A stretch of 64,000 nucleotides of DNA from Pantoea eucrina. GTDB lineage: Bacteria; Pseudomonadota; Gammaproteobacteria; Enterobacterales; Enterobacteriaceae. Positions 39,160 to 49,174 of this stretch are shown one piece after another. The position numbers and the translations under genes are program-made. The notes under the pieces were generated by a model. It made no database searches and was not told the origin of the DNA. It saw only the letters and a list, made by a program, of their open reading frames with translations. Position 1 is the first letter of the stretch, and the number at the start of each line of letters is the position of its first letter. The stretch covers positions 1 through 64,000 of the forward strand of contig NZ_MIPP01000006.1 of NCBI RefSeq assembly GCF_002095385.1. Direction: 5' to 3'.

Positions 39160-39484
39160 ATGTCGCGCTTTGCAGAGTAAGTGGTGGTGATCACCGGAGC
39201 CGGCATGGGTGCCGCAGCGGCAATATGGGCGCGTCGATATGCTGGTTAACAACGCCGTTTGCCCTGGCTTTGCTCTCACCGATCTTACCGAAGAGATAAA
39301 AAGAGATGAGGCGCTGCATTAACGCTTCTACGATCGCATTCTGCAGCGCCGCGCCGGTGAGCCGTAAGATACCGCTAGCGCAACTGCTTTTATCGCCAGC
39401 GATGACGCGCCTTATATCACCGGCGTTAACCTGCCGGTCGACGGAGGTCTGACGGCGTCGAATAGCCAGCCGAAGCAGGCCTGA
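39160..39484 (+). pseudogene. remnant of a short-chain dehydrogenase/reductase gene
   Basis: A degraded SDR gene. A GGAGG site precedes the ATG. The first codons read MSRFAE, a stop, then VVVITGAGMGAAAA, the nucleotide-binding start. A large internal deletion follows, including the YxxxK active site. After a frame change come VDMLVNNAVCPGFALTDLTEEIKRDE, stops, then the C-terminal SDR signature TAFIASDDAPYITGVNLPVDGG and SNSQPKQA before TGA. Stops, a deletion and frame changes together show real decay. Position and strand suggest it was once the last gene of the dal operon. Confidence 0.88.
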
Positions 39485-39497
39485 GCCACTTCGATGG

Positions 39498-40409
39498 TTA
39501 TGGACGGGGCGGTGATCCCGCCACATCCTGCAGCGCCTGCTGTAAATCGTACCAGCGAAAGGTAAAGCCGGACGCCTCCAGCCGTTTGGGCAGCACATGC
39601 TGACCGCCCAGCACCAGCACTGCTGATTCACCCATCATCAGTTTGATGGCGGCCGCCGGCGTGCGCATAAAAGCGGGCCGGTGCATGACCTGTCCCAGCG
39701 TCGCGGCAAACTGTTCGTTACGCACCGGATAGGGGGCAACCATGTTGAACGGACCGCGCAGCGACGGGTGATCCATCAGCCAGATGATGGCATCGATCAT
39801 GTCATCAATATGGATCCACGGCAGATACTGTTTGCCGCTGCCAATCGGCCCGCCCACGCCAAGACGAAAAGGCAGTTTCATCTTTTCCAGCGCACCGCCC
39901 TCACGCGCCAGCACAACGCCGGTACGCAGCAGGCAGACCCGGGTTTGCTCGCTCTCGGCCTTGAGCGCCAGCTGTTCCCAGCGCGCGCACAGCGTATGGG
40001 TAAATTCATCCTGACCGGGATCCTCTTCGGTCACAATGACCTCGCCGCTGTCGCCATAGAAGCCAGTGGCTGAACCGGAGATCAGAAACGCGGGAGGAGT
40101 ACTGCTGGCGTGGATCAGTGAAACCAGCTGTTCAGTGATTTGCCAGCGGCTTTCGCACAGCTGCTGCTTCTGGCTGGCGCTCCAGCGCTTATCAGCGATA
40201 GGTTCGCCAGCCAGATTTATAATGCCCTCTATGCCATTAAGGTCGGACTGCTGATCGAGTCCGGACCAGAGCCTGACGCGCTCATCGAGTTTTTCCCGCG
40301 CGGCTGCCACGTCACGCGTCACTACATTCACCTGATGCCCGAGCTGCAGCAGTCGCGGGATCAGGTGGCGGCCAATCAACCCGGTGCCGCCGGTAATCAG
40401 TAATTGCAT
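39498..40409 (-). CDS. yfcH: TIGR01777-family NAD-dependent epimerase/dehydratase YfcH
   Basis: A 303-residue extended SDR protein. The nucleotide-binding start is [26 protein letters not shown]. Inner landmarks are [35 protein letters not shown] and [15 protein letters not shown], with a DUF1731-like end [17 protein letters not shown] region ([16 protein letters not shown]). The biochemical substrate is unknown. It matches E. coli YfcH. Its 3' end nearly meets the SDR remnant. In E. coli folX, yfcG, yfcF and yfcE lie between yfcH and yfcD; here they are missing. Confidence 0.93.
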   Translation of the reverse strand: MQLLITGGTGLIGRHLIPRLLQLGHQVNVVTRDVAAAREKLDERVRLWSGLDQQSDLNGIEGIINLAGEPIADKRWSASQKQQLCESRWQITEQLVSLIHASSTPPAFLISGSATGFYGDSGEVIVTEEDPGQDEFTHTLCARWEQLALKAESEQTRVCLLRTGVVLAREGGALEKMKLPFRLGVGGPIGSGKQYLPWIHIDDMIDAIIWLMDHPSLRGPFNMVAPYPVRNEQFAATLGQVMHRPAFMRTPAAAIKLMMGESAVLVLGGQHVLPKRLEASGFTFRWYDLQQALQDVAGSPPRP

Positions 40410-40737
40410 CGTGAGCCTCCCTGTAAATTATTATCTGCTCAGCATTGAGCATAGAAGAGAAGCGGAGAGTGAGTGTGACAGCGCCTGCAGCGTGAAGGAA
40501 AAAGCGGCCCTGAGGCTGCCGGAGAGGCAAAGATCCGACCAGCAGATTATTGCCTTAGGTGAAAAAAGCCGGTAAAGATGTGGCACCCCGGCTGCTTATG
40601 CTGAGGCTGGCGGGATCGGGCAAAGCACGCTAAGCGCTTGCGACAGTGATAAGAGCGCTTTACCTTACGCGCATTCTGATAAAGCAATAAAAAAACCGAC
40701 GCGTGCCGCGCACGCTGAAACGTCAAAAGGGTTACGG
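40410..40737. other. 328-base intergenic region between yfcH and yfcD
   Basis: No convincing gene. It holds two small stem-loops: AGCCGG/CCGGCT (40567-40593) and GCGTGC-CGC-GCACGC (40701-40715), the latter bordered upstream by a run of seven A, which makes a terminator-like shape on the minus strand. The yfcH promoter (minus) and yfcD promoter (plus) should lie here; I could not place a clear -35/-10 pair. Confidence 0.5.
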
Positions 40738-41283
40738 ATGGTGGATCAAACGGCAGATGACGCTATTGAGTGGGTGGATATCGTCAGCGAAGAGAACGAA
40801 GTGATTGCGCAGGCCAGCCGGGCACAGATGCGGGCACAGTGTCTGCGCCATCGCGCCACCTATATCGTGGTTCATGATGGTATGGGCAAGATCCTGGTAC
40901 AGCGTCGCACAGAAACCAAAGATTTCATGCCCGGTATGCTGGATGCCACCGCCGGTGGCGTGGTGCAGAGCGGTGAAGAGATGCTCGAATCTGCACGGCG
41001 CGAAGCGGAAGAGGAGCTGGGGATCGCGGCAGTACCCTTCGCTGAACACGGCAAATTCTACTTTGAAGATCAGCACTGCCGCGTCTGGGGCGGGCTGTTC
41101 AGCTGTGTTTCTCACGGTCCGTTTGCGATGCAGGAGAGTGAAGTTGATGAGATTTTCTGGATGACGCCAGAAGAGATCACGGCGCGCTGCGATGAGTTTA
41201 CCGATGATTCACTGAAAGCGCTCTCGCTGTGGCTGAGCCGCAATAGCGATGCAGCACGCAGCAAGCAGAACAGCGAAAGCTGA
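40738..41283 (+). CDS. yfcD: Nudix hydrolase YfcD
   Basis: A 181-residue Nudix protein. The Nudix box is complete: [24 protein letters not shown], with the metal-binding REXXEE pattern (REAEEEL). The N-terminal [21 protein letters not shown] resembles the IPP isomerase-like Nudix group. Natural substrate unknown. It matches E. coli YfcD in length (180) and in lying upstream of convergent pta, from which it is separated by a strong bidirectional terminator. Confidence 0.94.
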   Translation: MVDQTADDAIEWVDIVSEENEVIAQASRAQMRAQCLRHRATYIVVHDGMGKILVQRRTETKDFMPGMLDATAGGVVQSGEEMLESARREAEEELGIAAVPFAEHGKFYFEDQHCRVWGGLFSCVSHGPFAMQESEVDEIFWMTPEEITARCDEFTDDSLKALSLWLSRNSDAARSKQNSES

Positions 41284-41304
41284 CCGCTGCATCTGCACGA
41301 CGCG

Positions 41305-41339
41305 AAAAAAAAAGCATGCGCCTGGCGCATGCTTTTTTT
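41305..41339. terminator. bidirectional terminator between yfcD and pta
   Basis: Long A run, stem GCATGCGCC/GGCGCATGC sharing a central T, then a T run. The A and T runs make it work from either strand. Confidence 0.92.
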
Positions 41340-41363
41340 ATACCTGAGCAGGGGGAGGGGGGC

Positions 41364-43508
41364 TTACCCTTCCGCCTGCTGCGACTGAATGGCCGTCAGG
41401 GCGATGGTGTAGACGATATCATCGACCAGCGCGCCGCGTGACAGGTCATTGACCGGTTTACGCATGCCCTGCAGCATCGGGCCGATAGAGATCAGATCGG
41501 CAGAGCGCTGCACCGCTTTGTACGTAGTGTTACCGGTATTGAGATCCGGGAAGATAAAGACCGTGGCGCGTCCGGCAACCGCCGAATTGGGCGCTTTGGA
41601 CCTGGCAACATCTTCCATAATGGCCGCGTCATATTGCAGCGGACCATCAATAACCAGATCGGGGCGTTTCTCCTGCGCAATGCGGGTGGCTTCGCGCACT
41701 TTCTCAACGTCGCTGCCCGCACCGGAGTTACCGGTTGAGTAAGAGATCATCGCTACGCGCGGATCGATACCAAAGGCGCTGGCGGAATCTGCAGACTGAA
41801 TCGCGATTTCAGCCAGCTGCTCCGGGTTAGGATCGGGGTTGATGGCGCAGTCGCCGTAAACCAGTACCTGTTCTGGCAGCAGCATAAAGAACACGGATGA
41901 AACCAGCGAGCTGCCGGGCGCAGTTTTGATCAGCTGCAGCGGCGGACGAATGGTATTGGCAGTGGTGTGCACCGCGCCAGAGACCAGGCCATCCACTTCT
42001 CCGCTCTCCAGCATCATGGTACCCAGCACCACATTGTCTTCCAGCTGCTCCTCCGCCACGACTTCCGTCATGCCTTTGCTTTTGCGCAGCTCAACCAGGC
42101 GCGGCACATAGTTTCCGCGCACAACTTTCGGATCGACAATCTCAATGCCGGTGCCCAGCTCCACGCCCTGAGCCGCCGCCACGCGCTGGATCTCATCCGG
42201 ATCCCCCAGCAGGACGCAGGTGGCAATGCCGCGTTCGGCGCAGATTGCCGCCGCTTTAACCGTGCGCGGTTCGTCGCCTTCCGGCAGGACAATGCGTTTG
42301 CCCGCTTTACGTGCAAGTTCGGTCAATTGATAGCGGAAAGCAGGAGGCGACAGGCGACGACTGCGTTCGGAAGTGGCGGTCAGCGACTCAACCCAGTCGG
42401 CGTTGATAAAGCCGGCAACATACTCCTGCACTTTTTCAATACGCTGCGTATCGTCAGCCGGTACTTCCAGGTTGAAGCTCTGCAGGCTCAGCGACGTCTG
42501 CCAGGTGTTGGTTTTCACCATAAACACCGGCAGGCCGGTCTGGAAAGCGCGCTCGCACAGACGGGCAATAGGCGCTTCGATCTGATAGCCGCCGGTCAGC
42601 AGAATGGCACCAATTTCAATACCGTTCATCGCTGCCAGACAGGCAGCAACCAGTACGTCAGGGCGATCGGCCGAGGTCACCAGCAGCGAGCCGGGACGGA
42701 AATGCTCCAGCATGTGCGGGATGCTGCGTGCGCAGAAGGTCACAGATTTAACGCGGCGCGTCTCGATTTCACCTTCGTTGATGATTTCCGCGTTGAGGTG
42801 GCGGCACATATCGATAGCGCGCGTGGCGATCAGGTCAAAGCTCCATGGCACACAGCCCAGCACCGGCAGCGGGCTGTTGGCAAACAGCTGTTTCGGATCG
42901 ATGTTGGCTACGCTGGCTTTAGAGGAGTCATCGAAGATCTCTGAGAGATCGGGGCGGGTACGCCCCTGCTCATCCACCGGCGCATTCAGCTTGTTGATGA
43001 TAACGCCCGTGATGTTTTTGTTTTTACTGCCGCCAAAGCTGCTCTGGCTTAGCTCAATACGCTCTTTCAACTGAGCAGGGGAGTCATTGCCCAGCGCCAT
43101 CACAAAAACAATCTCGGCATTGAGCGTCTTGGCGATCTCGTAGTTGAGCGCAGAGGCGAACTGATGCTTGCGTGTCGGTACCAGACCCTCGACCAGCACC
43201 ACCTCTGCTTCTCTGGCCGTGGCGTGGTAGTTGGCAATGATCTCCTCCATCAGCACATCCTGCTGGTTTGAACCCAGCAGTGACTCAACGCGCGACATCT
43301 GCAGCGGTTCAGCAGCAGGAATGGCGGAGTTTTTACGGATAATGGTGGTTGTCTGGTCCGGTCGGTCGCCCCCGGCGCGCGGCTGTGCAATCGGCTTGAA
43401 AACACTCAGGCGCACGCCTTTGCGTTCCATTGCGCGGATCACGCCAAGGCTGACGCTGGTCAGGCCGACGCTGGTGCCGGTAGGGATAAGCATAATTGTA
43501 CGTGACAC
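41364..43508 (-). CDS. pta: phosphate acetyltransferase Pta
   Basis: Pta converts acetyl-CoA and phosphate to acetyl phosphate and CoA; with AckA it forms the acetate overflow and uptake route. The long enterobacterial form is 714 residues: an N-terminal P-loop-like domain ([18 protein letters not shown]), a central DRTGG domain, and the C-terminal catalytic PTA domain (from about 395; [54 protein letters not shown]). Same length as E. coli. It is 71 bases after ackA with a hairpin between, so likely cotranscribed with reduced read-through. Confidence 0.98.
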   Translation of the reverse strand: MSRTIMLIPTGTSVGLTSVSLGVIRAMERKGVRLSVFKPIAQPRAGGDRPDQTTTIIRKNSAIPAAEPLQMSRVESLLGSNQQDVLMEEIIANYHATAREAEVVLVEGLVPTRKHQFASALNYEIAKTLNAEIVFVMALGNDSPAQLKERIELSQSSFGGSKNKNITGVIINKLNAPVDEQGRTRPDLSEIFDDSSKASVANIDPKQLFANSPLPVLGCVPWSFDLIATRAIDMCRHLNAEIINEGEIETRRVKSVTFCARSIPHMLEHFRPGSLLVTSADRPDVLVAACLAAMNGIEIGAILLTGGYQIEAPIARLCERAFQTGLPVFMVKTNTWQTSLSLQSFNLEVPADDTQRIEKVQEYVAGFINADWVESLTATSERSRRLSPPAFRYQLTELARKAGKRIVLPEGDEPRTVKAAAICAERGIATCVLLGDPDEIQRVAAAQGVELGTGIEIVDPKVVRGNYVPRLVELRKSKGMTEVVAEEQLEDNVVLGTMMLESGEVDGLVSGAVHTTANTIRPPLQLIKTAPGSSLVSSVFFMLLPEQVLVYGDCAINPDPNPEQLAEIAIQSADSASAFGIDPRVAMISYSTGNSGAGSDVEKVREATRIAQEKRPDLVIDGPLQYDAAIMEDVARSKAPNSAVAGRATVFIFPDLNTGNTTYKAVQRSADLISIGPMLQGMRKPVNDLSRGALVDDIVYTIALTAIQSQQAEG

Positions 43509-43545
43509 GTTAAAAACCTCGCGGTGTTACAGGGTGTCAAAATCG

Positions 43546-43569
43546 CTCCGTCAGCCTGAGCTGACGGAG
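43546..43569 (-). terminator. hairpin between ackA and pta
   Basis: Perfect 9-bp stem CTCCGTCAG/CTGACGGAG, loop of six, followed on the minus strand by CGATTTTGAC. It is probably a partial terminator or mRNA processing site in the operon. Confidence 0.6.
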
Positions 43570-43579
43570 AAGAAAGGGA

Positions 43580-44782
43580 TCAGGCCGTCAGACGCGCGGC
43601 ATCCTGCGCAATCACCAGCTCTTCATTGGTCGGGATGACGAGTGCAGGGCGGGTACCCTCTTTATTGATAAAACCGGATTTGCCAAAGCGGGCAGCCAGA
43701 TTGCGCTCGTGATCAAGGTCAAAGCCCAGCAGACCCAGTTTGCCCAGGGCCAGCTCACGCACCAGAGCCGCATTTTCGCCAATACCGCCGGTAAAGATGA
43801 CTGCATCCAGGCGACCATCCATCAGCGCCGTATAGCTGCCGATATATTTGGCCAGCCGGTGGCAGAAGACATCCATCGCACGTTTTGCATCTTCTTTGGT
43901 TGCATAGTTATCTTCAACATAGCGGCAGTCGCTGGTTACTTCCGTCAGGCCCAGCAGCCCTGACTCTTTGGTCAGCAGCTTGTTGATCGCATCAACGCTC
44001 ATACCCAGAGCGTCATGCAGGAAGAAAACAATGGCCGGATCGATGTCGCCGCTGCGGGTGCCCATGACTAACCCTTCCAGCGGCGTCAGGCCCATTGAGG
44101 TATCAACACACTGACCGTTGCGAATAGCCGAAACAGAGCCGCCATTGCCAAGATGGCAGGTAATGATATTCAGCTCGCTGACTGGCTTGTTCAGCATTTT
44201 TGCCGCTTCCTGCGTCACATAATAGTGGCTGGTGCCGTGAGCGCCGTAGCGGCGTACGCCATGCTCGCGATAGAGATGATAAGGCAGGGCGTAGAGATAC
44301 GATTCTTCAGGCATTGTCTGATGGAAAGCCGTATCAAAAACCGCCACATTCTTATCAGAGAGATGCGGGAAATTTTTCATCGCCTCATCAATGCCGATTA
44401 AATGCGCCGGATTGTGCAGCGGTGCAAAAGAAGAGGCATCTTTAATGCCCTGAATGACCGCCTCATCAATGATGACGGACTGGGTCAGTCGCTCACCGCC
44501 ATGTACGATACGGTGGCCGATTGCAGCGATTTGTGCCGAAAGCTCTGGTTTTTGTGCCAGAATAGATTTAACGATGAAGTTCAGCGCTTCGCTGTGGGCT
44601 GCGCCTGCACCCAATGGTGCTTCCTGCTTGCTGCCTTCCAGCTTCCATTTAATCCGCGCTTCCGGCAGGTGGAAACATTCAGCCAGTCCCGACAGGTACT
44701 CATCGCCGGTAGCTGGATTGAGGATAGCAAATTTAAGAGAAGAACTGCCGCAGTTCAGAACCAGTACTAACTTCGTCGACAT
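43580..44782 (-). CDS. ackA: acetate kinase AckA
   Basis: AckA transfers phosphate between acetyl phosphate and ADP, giving ATP and acetate. ASKHA-fold kinase of 400 residues, the E. coli length. Landmarks are [68 protein letters not shown] and [16 protein letters not shown], which hold the nucleotide and acetate site. First gene of ackA-pta. An FNR-like box lies about 80 bases upstream. Confidence 0.98.
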   Translation of the reverse strand: MSTKLVLVLNCGSSSLKFAILNPATGDEYLSGLAECFHLPEARIKWKLEGSKQEAPLGAGAAHSEALNFIVKSILAQKPELSAQIAAIGHRIVHGGERLTQSVIIDEAVIQGIKDASSFAPLHNPAHLIGIDEAMKNFPHLSDKNVAVFDTAFHQTMPEESYLYALPYHLYREHGVRRYGAHGTSHYYVTQEAAKMLNKPVSELNIITCHLGNGGSVSAIRNGQCVDTSMGLTPLEGLVMGTRSGDIDPAIVFFLHDALGMSVDAINKLLTKESGLLGLTEVTSDCRYVEDNYATKEDAKRAMDVFCHRLAKYIGSYTALMDGRLDAVIFTGGIGENAALVRELALGKLGLLGFDLDHERNLAARFGKSGFINKEGTRPALVIPTNEELVIAQDAARLTA

Positions 44783-44861
44783 GGAAGTACCTATTTGTTA
44801 AATAGTGGCTAAAAATAACGCAATCAGACTAACAGCGTAGCCCATGAGAGCGGGGCGATTT

Positions 44862-44875
44862 ATGATTAACATCAT
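44862..44875. promoter_or_regulatory. FNR-like box upstream of ackA
   Basis: ATGAT-TAAC-ATCAT is a perfect palindrome matching the FNR consensus TTGAT-N4-ATCAA at 8 of 10 fixed positions. The ackA-pta unit is known to be raised under anaerobiosis in E. coli. The 338-base gap to yfbV holds no other clear feature and is AT-rich. Confidence 0.55.
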
Positions 44876-45120
44876 GCGCCAGCTAAAAAGAAAACGACAC
44901 GCAAAAAAATTCGGTAATTTTACGCAAATTTTTGAAAGCGCTGTAGCAATACCTGGCTCTGGCTGTGCTTTAATCAGGCGGCAGCTTCCGGTAATGTTAC
45001 TGAAAACGGCGTCAGAATACCCACTGTCACCTGCAAAAACAAAATGTTTTGAAGGATGTCACGTAAAGTTGTGTAGTTACAAATTTAATTTAAATAATGC
45101 AGTATTAGTTGAGGTGCATA

Positions 45121-45573
45121 ATGGCGAATGACGCAGGTAATCCGGGCTGGTTTGGCTTATTCCAGCGCGGACAACACTACATGAAAACCTGGCCTGCGGA
45201 TAAACGTCTGGCGCCAGTTTTTCCGGAAAACCGGGTCGTTACGGCGACCCGCTTTGCCATCCGTTTTATGCCGCCGCTGGCCGTATTTACCCTGACGTGG
45301 CAGATAGCGCTGGGCGGGCAGCTGGGGCCAGCCATCGCCACCGCGCTGTTTGCCTGCAGCCTGCCGATGCAGGGATTGTGGTGGCTGGGTAAACGAGCCG
45401 GTACGCCGCTGCCGCCTGCGCTGCTGCAGTGGTTCAACGAAGTCCGCAGCAAACTGGAAGAGGCGGGGCAGGCGATTGCACCGGTAGAGGGAAAGCCCAC
45501 CTATCAGGCGCTGGCTGATGTACTTAAACGGGCGTTCAGACAGCTGGATCGCACCTTTCTGGACGATCTTTAA
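45121..45573 (+). CDS. yfbV: UPF0208 membrane protein YfbV
   Basis: A 150-residue protein with two hydrophobic segments ([19 protein letters not shown] and [23 protein letters not shown]) between a conserved N-terminal part ([17 protein letters not shown]) and a soluble C-terminal helix region. It matches E. coli YfbV, linked to Ter macrodomain organisation. The ATG at 45121 follows a GAGGTG site. hxpA starts 28 bases after its stop. Confidence 0.93.
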   Translation: MANDAGNPGWFGLFQRGQHYMKTWPADKRLAPVFPENRVVTATRFAIRFMPPLAVFTLTWQIALGGQLGPAIATALFACSLPMQGLWWLGKRAGTPLPPALLQWFNEVRSKLEEAGQAIAPVEGKPTYQALADVLKRAFRQLDRTFLDDL

Positions 45574-45601
45574 TTCTGCACAATCGGATAAGGAGCAGCA
45601 G

Positions 45602-46261
45602 GTGAATTTTAAAGGATTTCTGTTTGACCTGGATGGCACGCTGGTGGATTCACTGCCGGCAGTAAACCGCTGCTGGACGCAGTGGGGCGAGCGTCATGCG
45701 CTCAGCGCTGAGGTGGTACTCGATTATATTCACGGCAAACCCGCTATCGATTCACTGCGCCATTTCATGCGCGGCGAGAGTGAGGCCGCCATCCAGGCGG
45801 AATTTCACTGGCTGGAGCAGCAGGAAGCCCGGGATACGCAGGGCATACGGGAGATAGCCGGCGCGCGCGCGCTGCTGACGCAGCTTAATGAGCAGAACAT
45901 CCCCTGGGCGATTGTCACCTCCGGTTCGGTGCCGGTAGCCCACGCCCGGCATCGCGCAGCTGAGCTCCCTTTGCCAGCGGTGTTTATTACGGCTAACGAT
46001 ATCCGGCGCGGCAAGCCCGATCCGGAACCCTATTTACTGGGTGCTGAGCGTCTGGGCCTGCATCCGTCTGAATGTGTGGTGGTAGAAGATGCGCCCGCAG
46101 GTATTGCGGCAGGCCTTGCGGCCGGCAGCGCAGTGATCGCCATCGATCCAGCGGCAGATACGCCTGGTCTGAACCAGGTTCTGTTTAATCTGCCCGATCT
46201 GAGCAGGCTGAAAATTACGCAGAACGACACCGGCGCCTTTTCGCTGAGCCTGCGCGCCTGA
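45602..46261 (+). CDS. hxpA: HAD sugar phosphatase HxpA (YfbT)
   Basis: A haloacid-dehalogenase phosphatase acting on hexose and pentose phosphates in E. coli. Motif I is FLFDLDGTLVDSLPAV (Asp nucleophile), motif II WAIVTSGSVPVA, motif III Lys in IRRGKPDPEPYLLGA and motif IV VVVEDAPAGIAAG. Length 219. It uses a GTG start at 45602 preceded by AAGGAG; a longer open frame to 45518 overlaps yfbV and is not conserved. It is probably cotranscribed with yfbV and converges on yfbR. Confidence 0.93.
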   Translation: MNFKGFLFDLDGTLVDSLPAVNRCWTQWGERHALSAEVVLDYIHGKPAIDSLRHFMRGESEAAIQAEFHWLEQQEARDTQGIREIAGARALLTQLNEQNIPWAIVTSGSVPVAHARHRAAELPLPAVFITANDIRRGKPDPEPYLLGAERLGLHPSECVVVEDAPAGIAAGLAAGSAVIAIDPAADTPGLNQVLFNLPDLSRLKITQNDTGAFSLSLRA

Positions 46262-46276
46262 ATGATACCCGCTCGC

Positions 46277-46876
46277 TCAGAGCGGGGTCTCCTGTGAAAT
46301 CTCATCAAGCGACAGAGTAAAGCTCGGGACGAACACCTCCATAAAATAATCCATTTCAGGTGAACGCCGCTCGGTCAGGGTCTTCTCCAGCCGTGTTTTA
46401 GCCAGTGAAAATTCATGGTTGCCGGCAGAGAGCTCCTCAAGGCATTTCAGATAGGCGCAGAGAGCGTCAGCCTGTTTCACCACAGCCTGTTCGGCCGCGC
46501 TATAGTGGTGTTCATCAATCAGCGGCCGATACGCTTCCTGCAATTCGGGCGGCAGCATTTCAATCAGCTTTTGCTGGGCAATTTTCTCAATCTTTTTGTA
46601 TTCATGCGCAATTTGCGCGTTGTAATACTTAACCGGCGTTGGCAGATCGCCGGTCAGCACTTCACTGGCATCATGATAGAGCGCCAGCATTGCAATACGA
46701 TCGGGATTGAGTTCACCTGCAAATTTCAGATTTTTGATCACTGCCAGCGCATGCGCCACCATCGCGACCTGCAGGCTGTGTTCAGAGACATTTTCTGTAC
46801 GTACATTGCGCATCAGCGGCCAGCGATTGATGAGTTTCAGGCGGGAGAGGTGAGCGAAAAAGTGGCTTTGAGTCAT
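46277..46876 (-). CDS. yfbR: 5'-deoxynucleotidase YfbR
   Basis: An HD-domain phosphohydrolase that removes phosphate from deoxynucleoside 5'-monophosphates. The HD metal site is visible as His in [19 protein letters not shown], the HD pair in [21 protein letters not shown], and a later Asp in [18 protein letters not shown]. Length 199 equals E. coli. It lies between convergent hxpA and upstream alaA on the same strand. Confidence 0.96.
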   Translation of the reverse strand: MTQSHFFAHLSRLKLINRWPLMRNVRTENVSEHSLQVAMVAHALAVIKNLKFAGELNPDRIAMLALYHDASEVLTGDLPTPVKYYNAQIAHEYKKIEKIAQQKLIEMLPPELQEAYRPLIDEHHYSAAEQAVVKQADALCAYLKCLEELSAGNHEFSLAKTRLEKTLTERRSPEMDYFMEVFVPSFTLSLDEISQETPL

Positions 46877-46899
46877 TACAGCATCCTGTCAGCACAGCG

Positions 46900-46918
46900 G
46901 GGAGGAAACCCCTCCCCG
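46900..46918 (-). terminator. hairpin between alaA and yfbR
   Basis: Stem GGGGAGG/CCTCCCC with a five-base loop in the 120-base alaA-yfbR gap. No T tract follows on the minus strand. A second small stem (TACCTG/CAGGTA, 46936-46955) lies nearby. Confidence 0.45.
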
Positions 46919-46996
46919 GAATGCATACAGTATATACCTGACTGCAGCCAGGTACATGACAGGTTAAGCGCCTGGCTGGCTGCAGCAGAAGGTGAC

Positions 46997-48214
46997 TTAC
47001 TGCCGGTAACCCTGCAGAAAACGTCCAAACTTGCCGATCGCCATCTCCAGATCGTCTACCCGCGGCAGAGTAACAATGCGCACGTGATCCGGATGTGGCC
47101 AGTTAAAGGCGGAGCCCTGTACCAGCAGCACTTTTTCCTGCAGCAGGAAGTCGAGCACCATCTTCTGATCGTCATAAATATTAAATTTTTTCGGATCGAT
47201 ACGCGGGAACATGTAAAGCGCGCCCTGCGGTTTAACGCAGCTTACGCCGGGAATATCGTTAATCAGCTCCCAGGCGCGCTGGCGCTGCTCGTAGAGCCGT
47301 CCGCCAGGGGCGATAAACTCGCTGATGCTCTGGTAGCCTCCCAGCGCGGTCTGAATCGCATGCTGAGCGGGCACGTTGGCACACAGGCGCATAGAGGCGA
47401 GCATTTCCAGGCCTTCAATATAGCCTTTGGCGTGCTTTTTCGGCCCGTTTAGCACCATCCAGCCCTGACGAAAACCGGCCACGCGATAGGTTTTAGACAA
47501 ACCGTTAAAGGTCACCGTCAGAAGATCAGGTGCCAGCGCCGCAATGGAGTGATGCTGCGCATCGTCGTAGAGGATTTTGTCATAGATTTCATCAGCAAAG
47601 ATAATCAGGTTATGCTGACGCGCTATTTCTACCACCTCCAGCAGCAGTTCTTTACTGTAAACCGCGCCGGTCGGGTTATTGGGGTTGATAATCACAATTC
47701 CACGCGTGCGCGGTGTGATTTTGCTACGGATATCATCCAGATCCGGAAACCAGCCGGCTGACTCATCGCATCGGTAATGGACAGCTTTGCCGCTGGAGAG
47801 TGAAACGGCTGCCGTCCACAGTGGGTAATCCGGTGCCGGCACCAGCATCTCATCGCCGCTATTGAGCAGCGCCTGCATCGCCTGCACGATCAGCTCTGAT
47901 ACCCCATTGCCGATATAGATATCTTCAACGGTAACGTCGCGCATATCACGCGCCTGATAGTGCTGCATAATGGCTTTACGAGCAGAGTAGAGCCCCTTGG
48001 AGTCGCAGTATCCCTGCGCGCCAGGCAGATTACGTATAACGTCGACCAGAATTTCATCAGGTGCTTCAAAACCAAACGGCGCTGGGTTGCCAATATTCAG
48101 CTTGAGAACCTTGTTGCCTTCTTCTTCAAGTCGCTTTGCTTCTTTTAGTACCGGTCCGCGAATGTCGTAACAGACATTTTCCAGCTTACCGGATTTATCA
48201 ATTTGGAAATTCAT
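46997..48214 (-). CDS. alaA: glutamate-pyruvate aminotransferase AlaA
   Basis: AlaA (YfbQ) is the main alanine-synthesising transaminase from pyruvate and glutamate. It is a fold-type I PLP enzyme of 405 residues. The PLP Lys sits in TFNGLSKTYRVAGFRQGWM (about 240). INPNNPTGAVYSKELL and IFADEIYDKILYD are the usual cofactor contacts, and the C-terminal Arg lies in PDHVRIVTLPRVDDLE. Same length as E. coli. A long AT-rich region separates it from divergent lrhA. Confidence 0.97.
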   Translation of the reverse strand: MNFQIDKSGKLENVCYDIRGPVLKEAKRLEEEGNKVLKLNIGNPAPFGFEAPDEILVDVIRNLPGAQGYCDSKGLYSARKAIMQHYQARDMRDVTVEDIYIGNGVSELIVQAMQALLNSGDEMLVPAPDYPLWTAAVSLSSGKAVHYRCDESAGWFPDLDDIRSKITPRTRGIVIINPNNPTGAVYSKELLLEVVEIARQHNLIIFADEIYDKILYDDAQHHSIAALAPDLLTVTFNGLSKTYRVAGFRQGWMVLNGPKKHAKGYIEGLEMLASMRLCANVPAQHAIQTALGGYQSISEFIAPGGRLYEQRQRAWELINDIPGVSCVKPQGALYMFPRIDPKKFNIYDDQKMVLDFLLQEKVLLVQGSAFNWPHPDHVRIVTLPRVDDLEMAIGKFGRFLQGYRQ

Positions 48215-49174
48215 CGTTGCCGCCTTTTCGGGCAGAGTCCTTTAACCCGCCACCCAGTTAAAACCTGCCCAATTTACTCCTCTCCCGATAACAAAAGAAG
48301 GGTGGCAGCGGCTTTTGGCGTGATTGAGACAGATTCCCGGTGTGGGTAGCGTAATTATGGTGATATGCCGGTTAAATTGGTTTTTATGACTGCCTGTGGT
48401 TAATTTACAAGACTATTATTTTGGTAAATAGCGATGCGATTTGCCTGTAACGGCTACGCCAGCTGCCCCTCTGTCATAAGAAAACCGGGTTATGCTTTCC
48501 ATACTAATGATTAGCTGCGCAATGAAATAGTTAAGCGTATCTTGCTAAATGATGCTGTTTTATTCAGCTGGCGTTAACTCATGCATGGCGCAGCGGCAAT
48601 ATCTGCATTCTTATGCGCAGTCTCAGCATAGAAATTGCGCGAATAGCAACGGGTACGATCGCAATACTGGCGGGCAATGAGCGTTTTTCTGTAACTTTAT
48701 CGCTCCAAATAAGTTTACAAACCAGATGGTCAAAATTTAACCCTGGCGTTGCCGGAGGGGCTAAACGGGCTTATTAAGCAAAAAATTTGATGTTTTGCAC
48801 GAAAACATTTCCCTTTAAAGCGTAAAAATGATTAAGTATAATTTATTATTTGAAGCACTTTATGGCTTCGTTTCGACATAACAACGTGTTATCTCTTTTT
48901 TTGCTCTGCAACCTTTTATGCAGGCAACCAGGCAACTACACAGCTTCCAGCACCGGTACGACTCTTGTCTTTGGCCCTGAAGTTGTTCTGTCTCTAATGA
49001 CGCCGCCTCTCTGCTGCCAGAGAACGTACGCTCGTCATTACCCGCCTGAACTCGGTTTTAAGACGATCTCCTCTGGAGATTGTCAGTAAGCACCATTGCC
49101 ACTTATCTCTTTGATTTTGTGGCAATACACCAGGGTAGTAGTTCTAAAAATCTTATAAAGTGAAGAAAAAAATC
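48215..49174. other. 960-base AT-rich control region between alaA and lrhA
   Basis: No credible gene. A 79-codon frame at 48850-49089 has no ribosome site and no recognisable family. E. coli also has a long lrhA leader region, which is a multi-regulator target there. A plausible lrhA promoter is at 48814-48842. The alaA promoter must lie at the left end. I see no strong terminator or repeat. Confidence 0.6.
48814..48842 (+). promoter_or_regulatory. candidate lrhA promoter
   Basis: A perfect -10 TATAAT at 48837-48842 with a -35-like TTTAAA at 48814-48819, 17 bases apart. It would give a 5' leader of about 325 bases. Confidence 0.45.

Noticed and set aside
41967..42944. 325-codon plus-strand frame inside pta
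   Set aside because: Shadow of Pta; no ribosome site or recognisable domain.
48850..49089. 79-codon frame in the lrhA leader
   Set aside because: No Shine-Dalgarno sequence, no domain, and it lies in a region expected to be regulatory; a leader peptide cannot be excluded.
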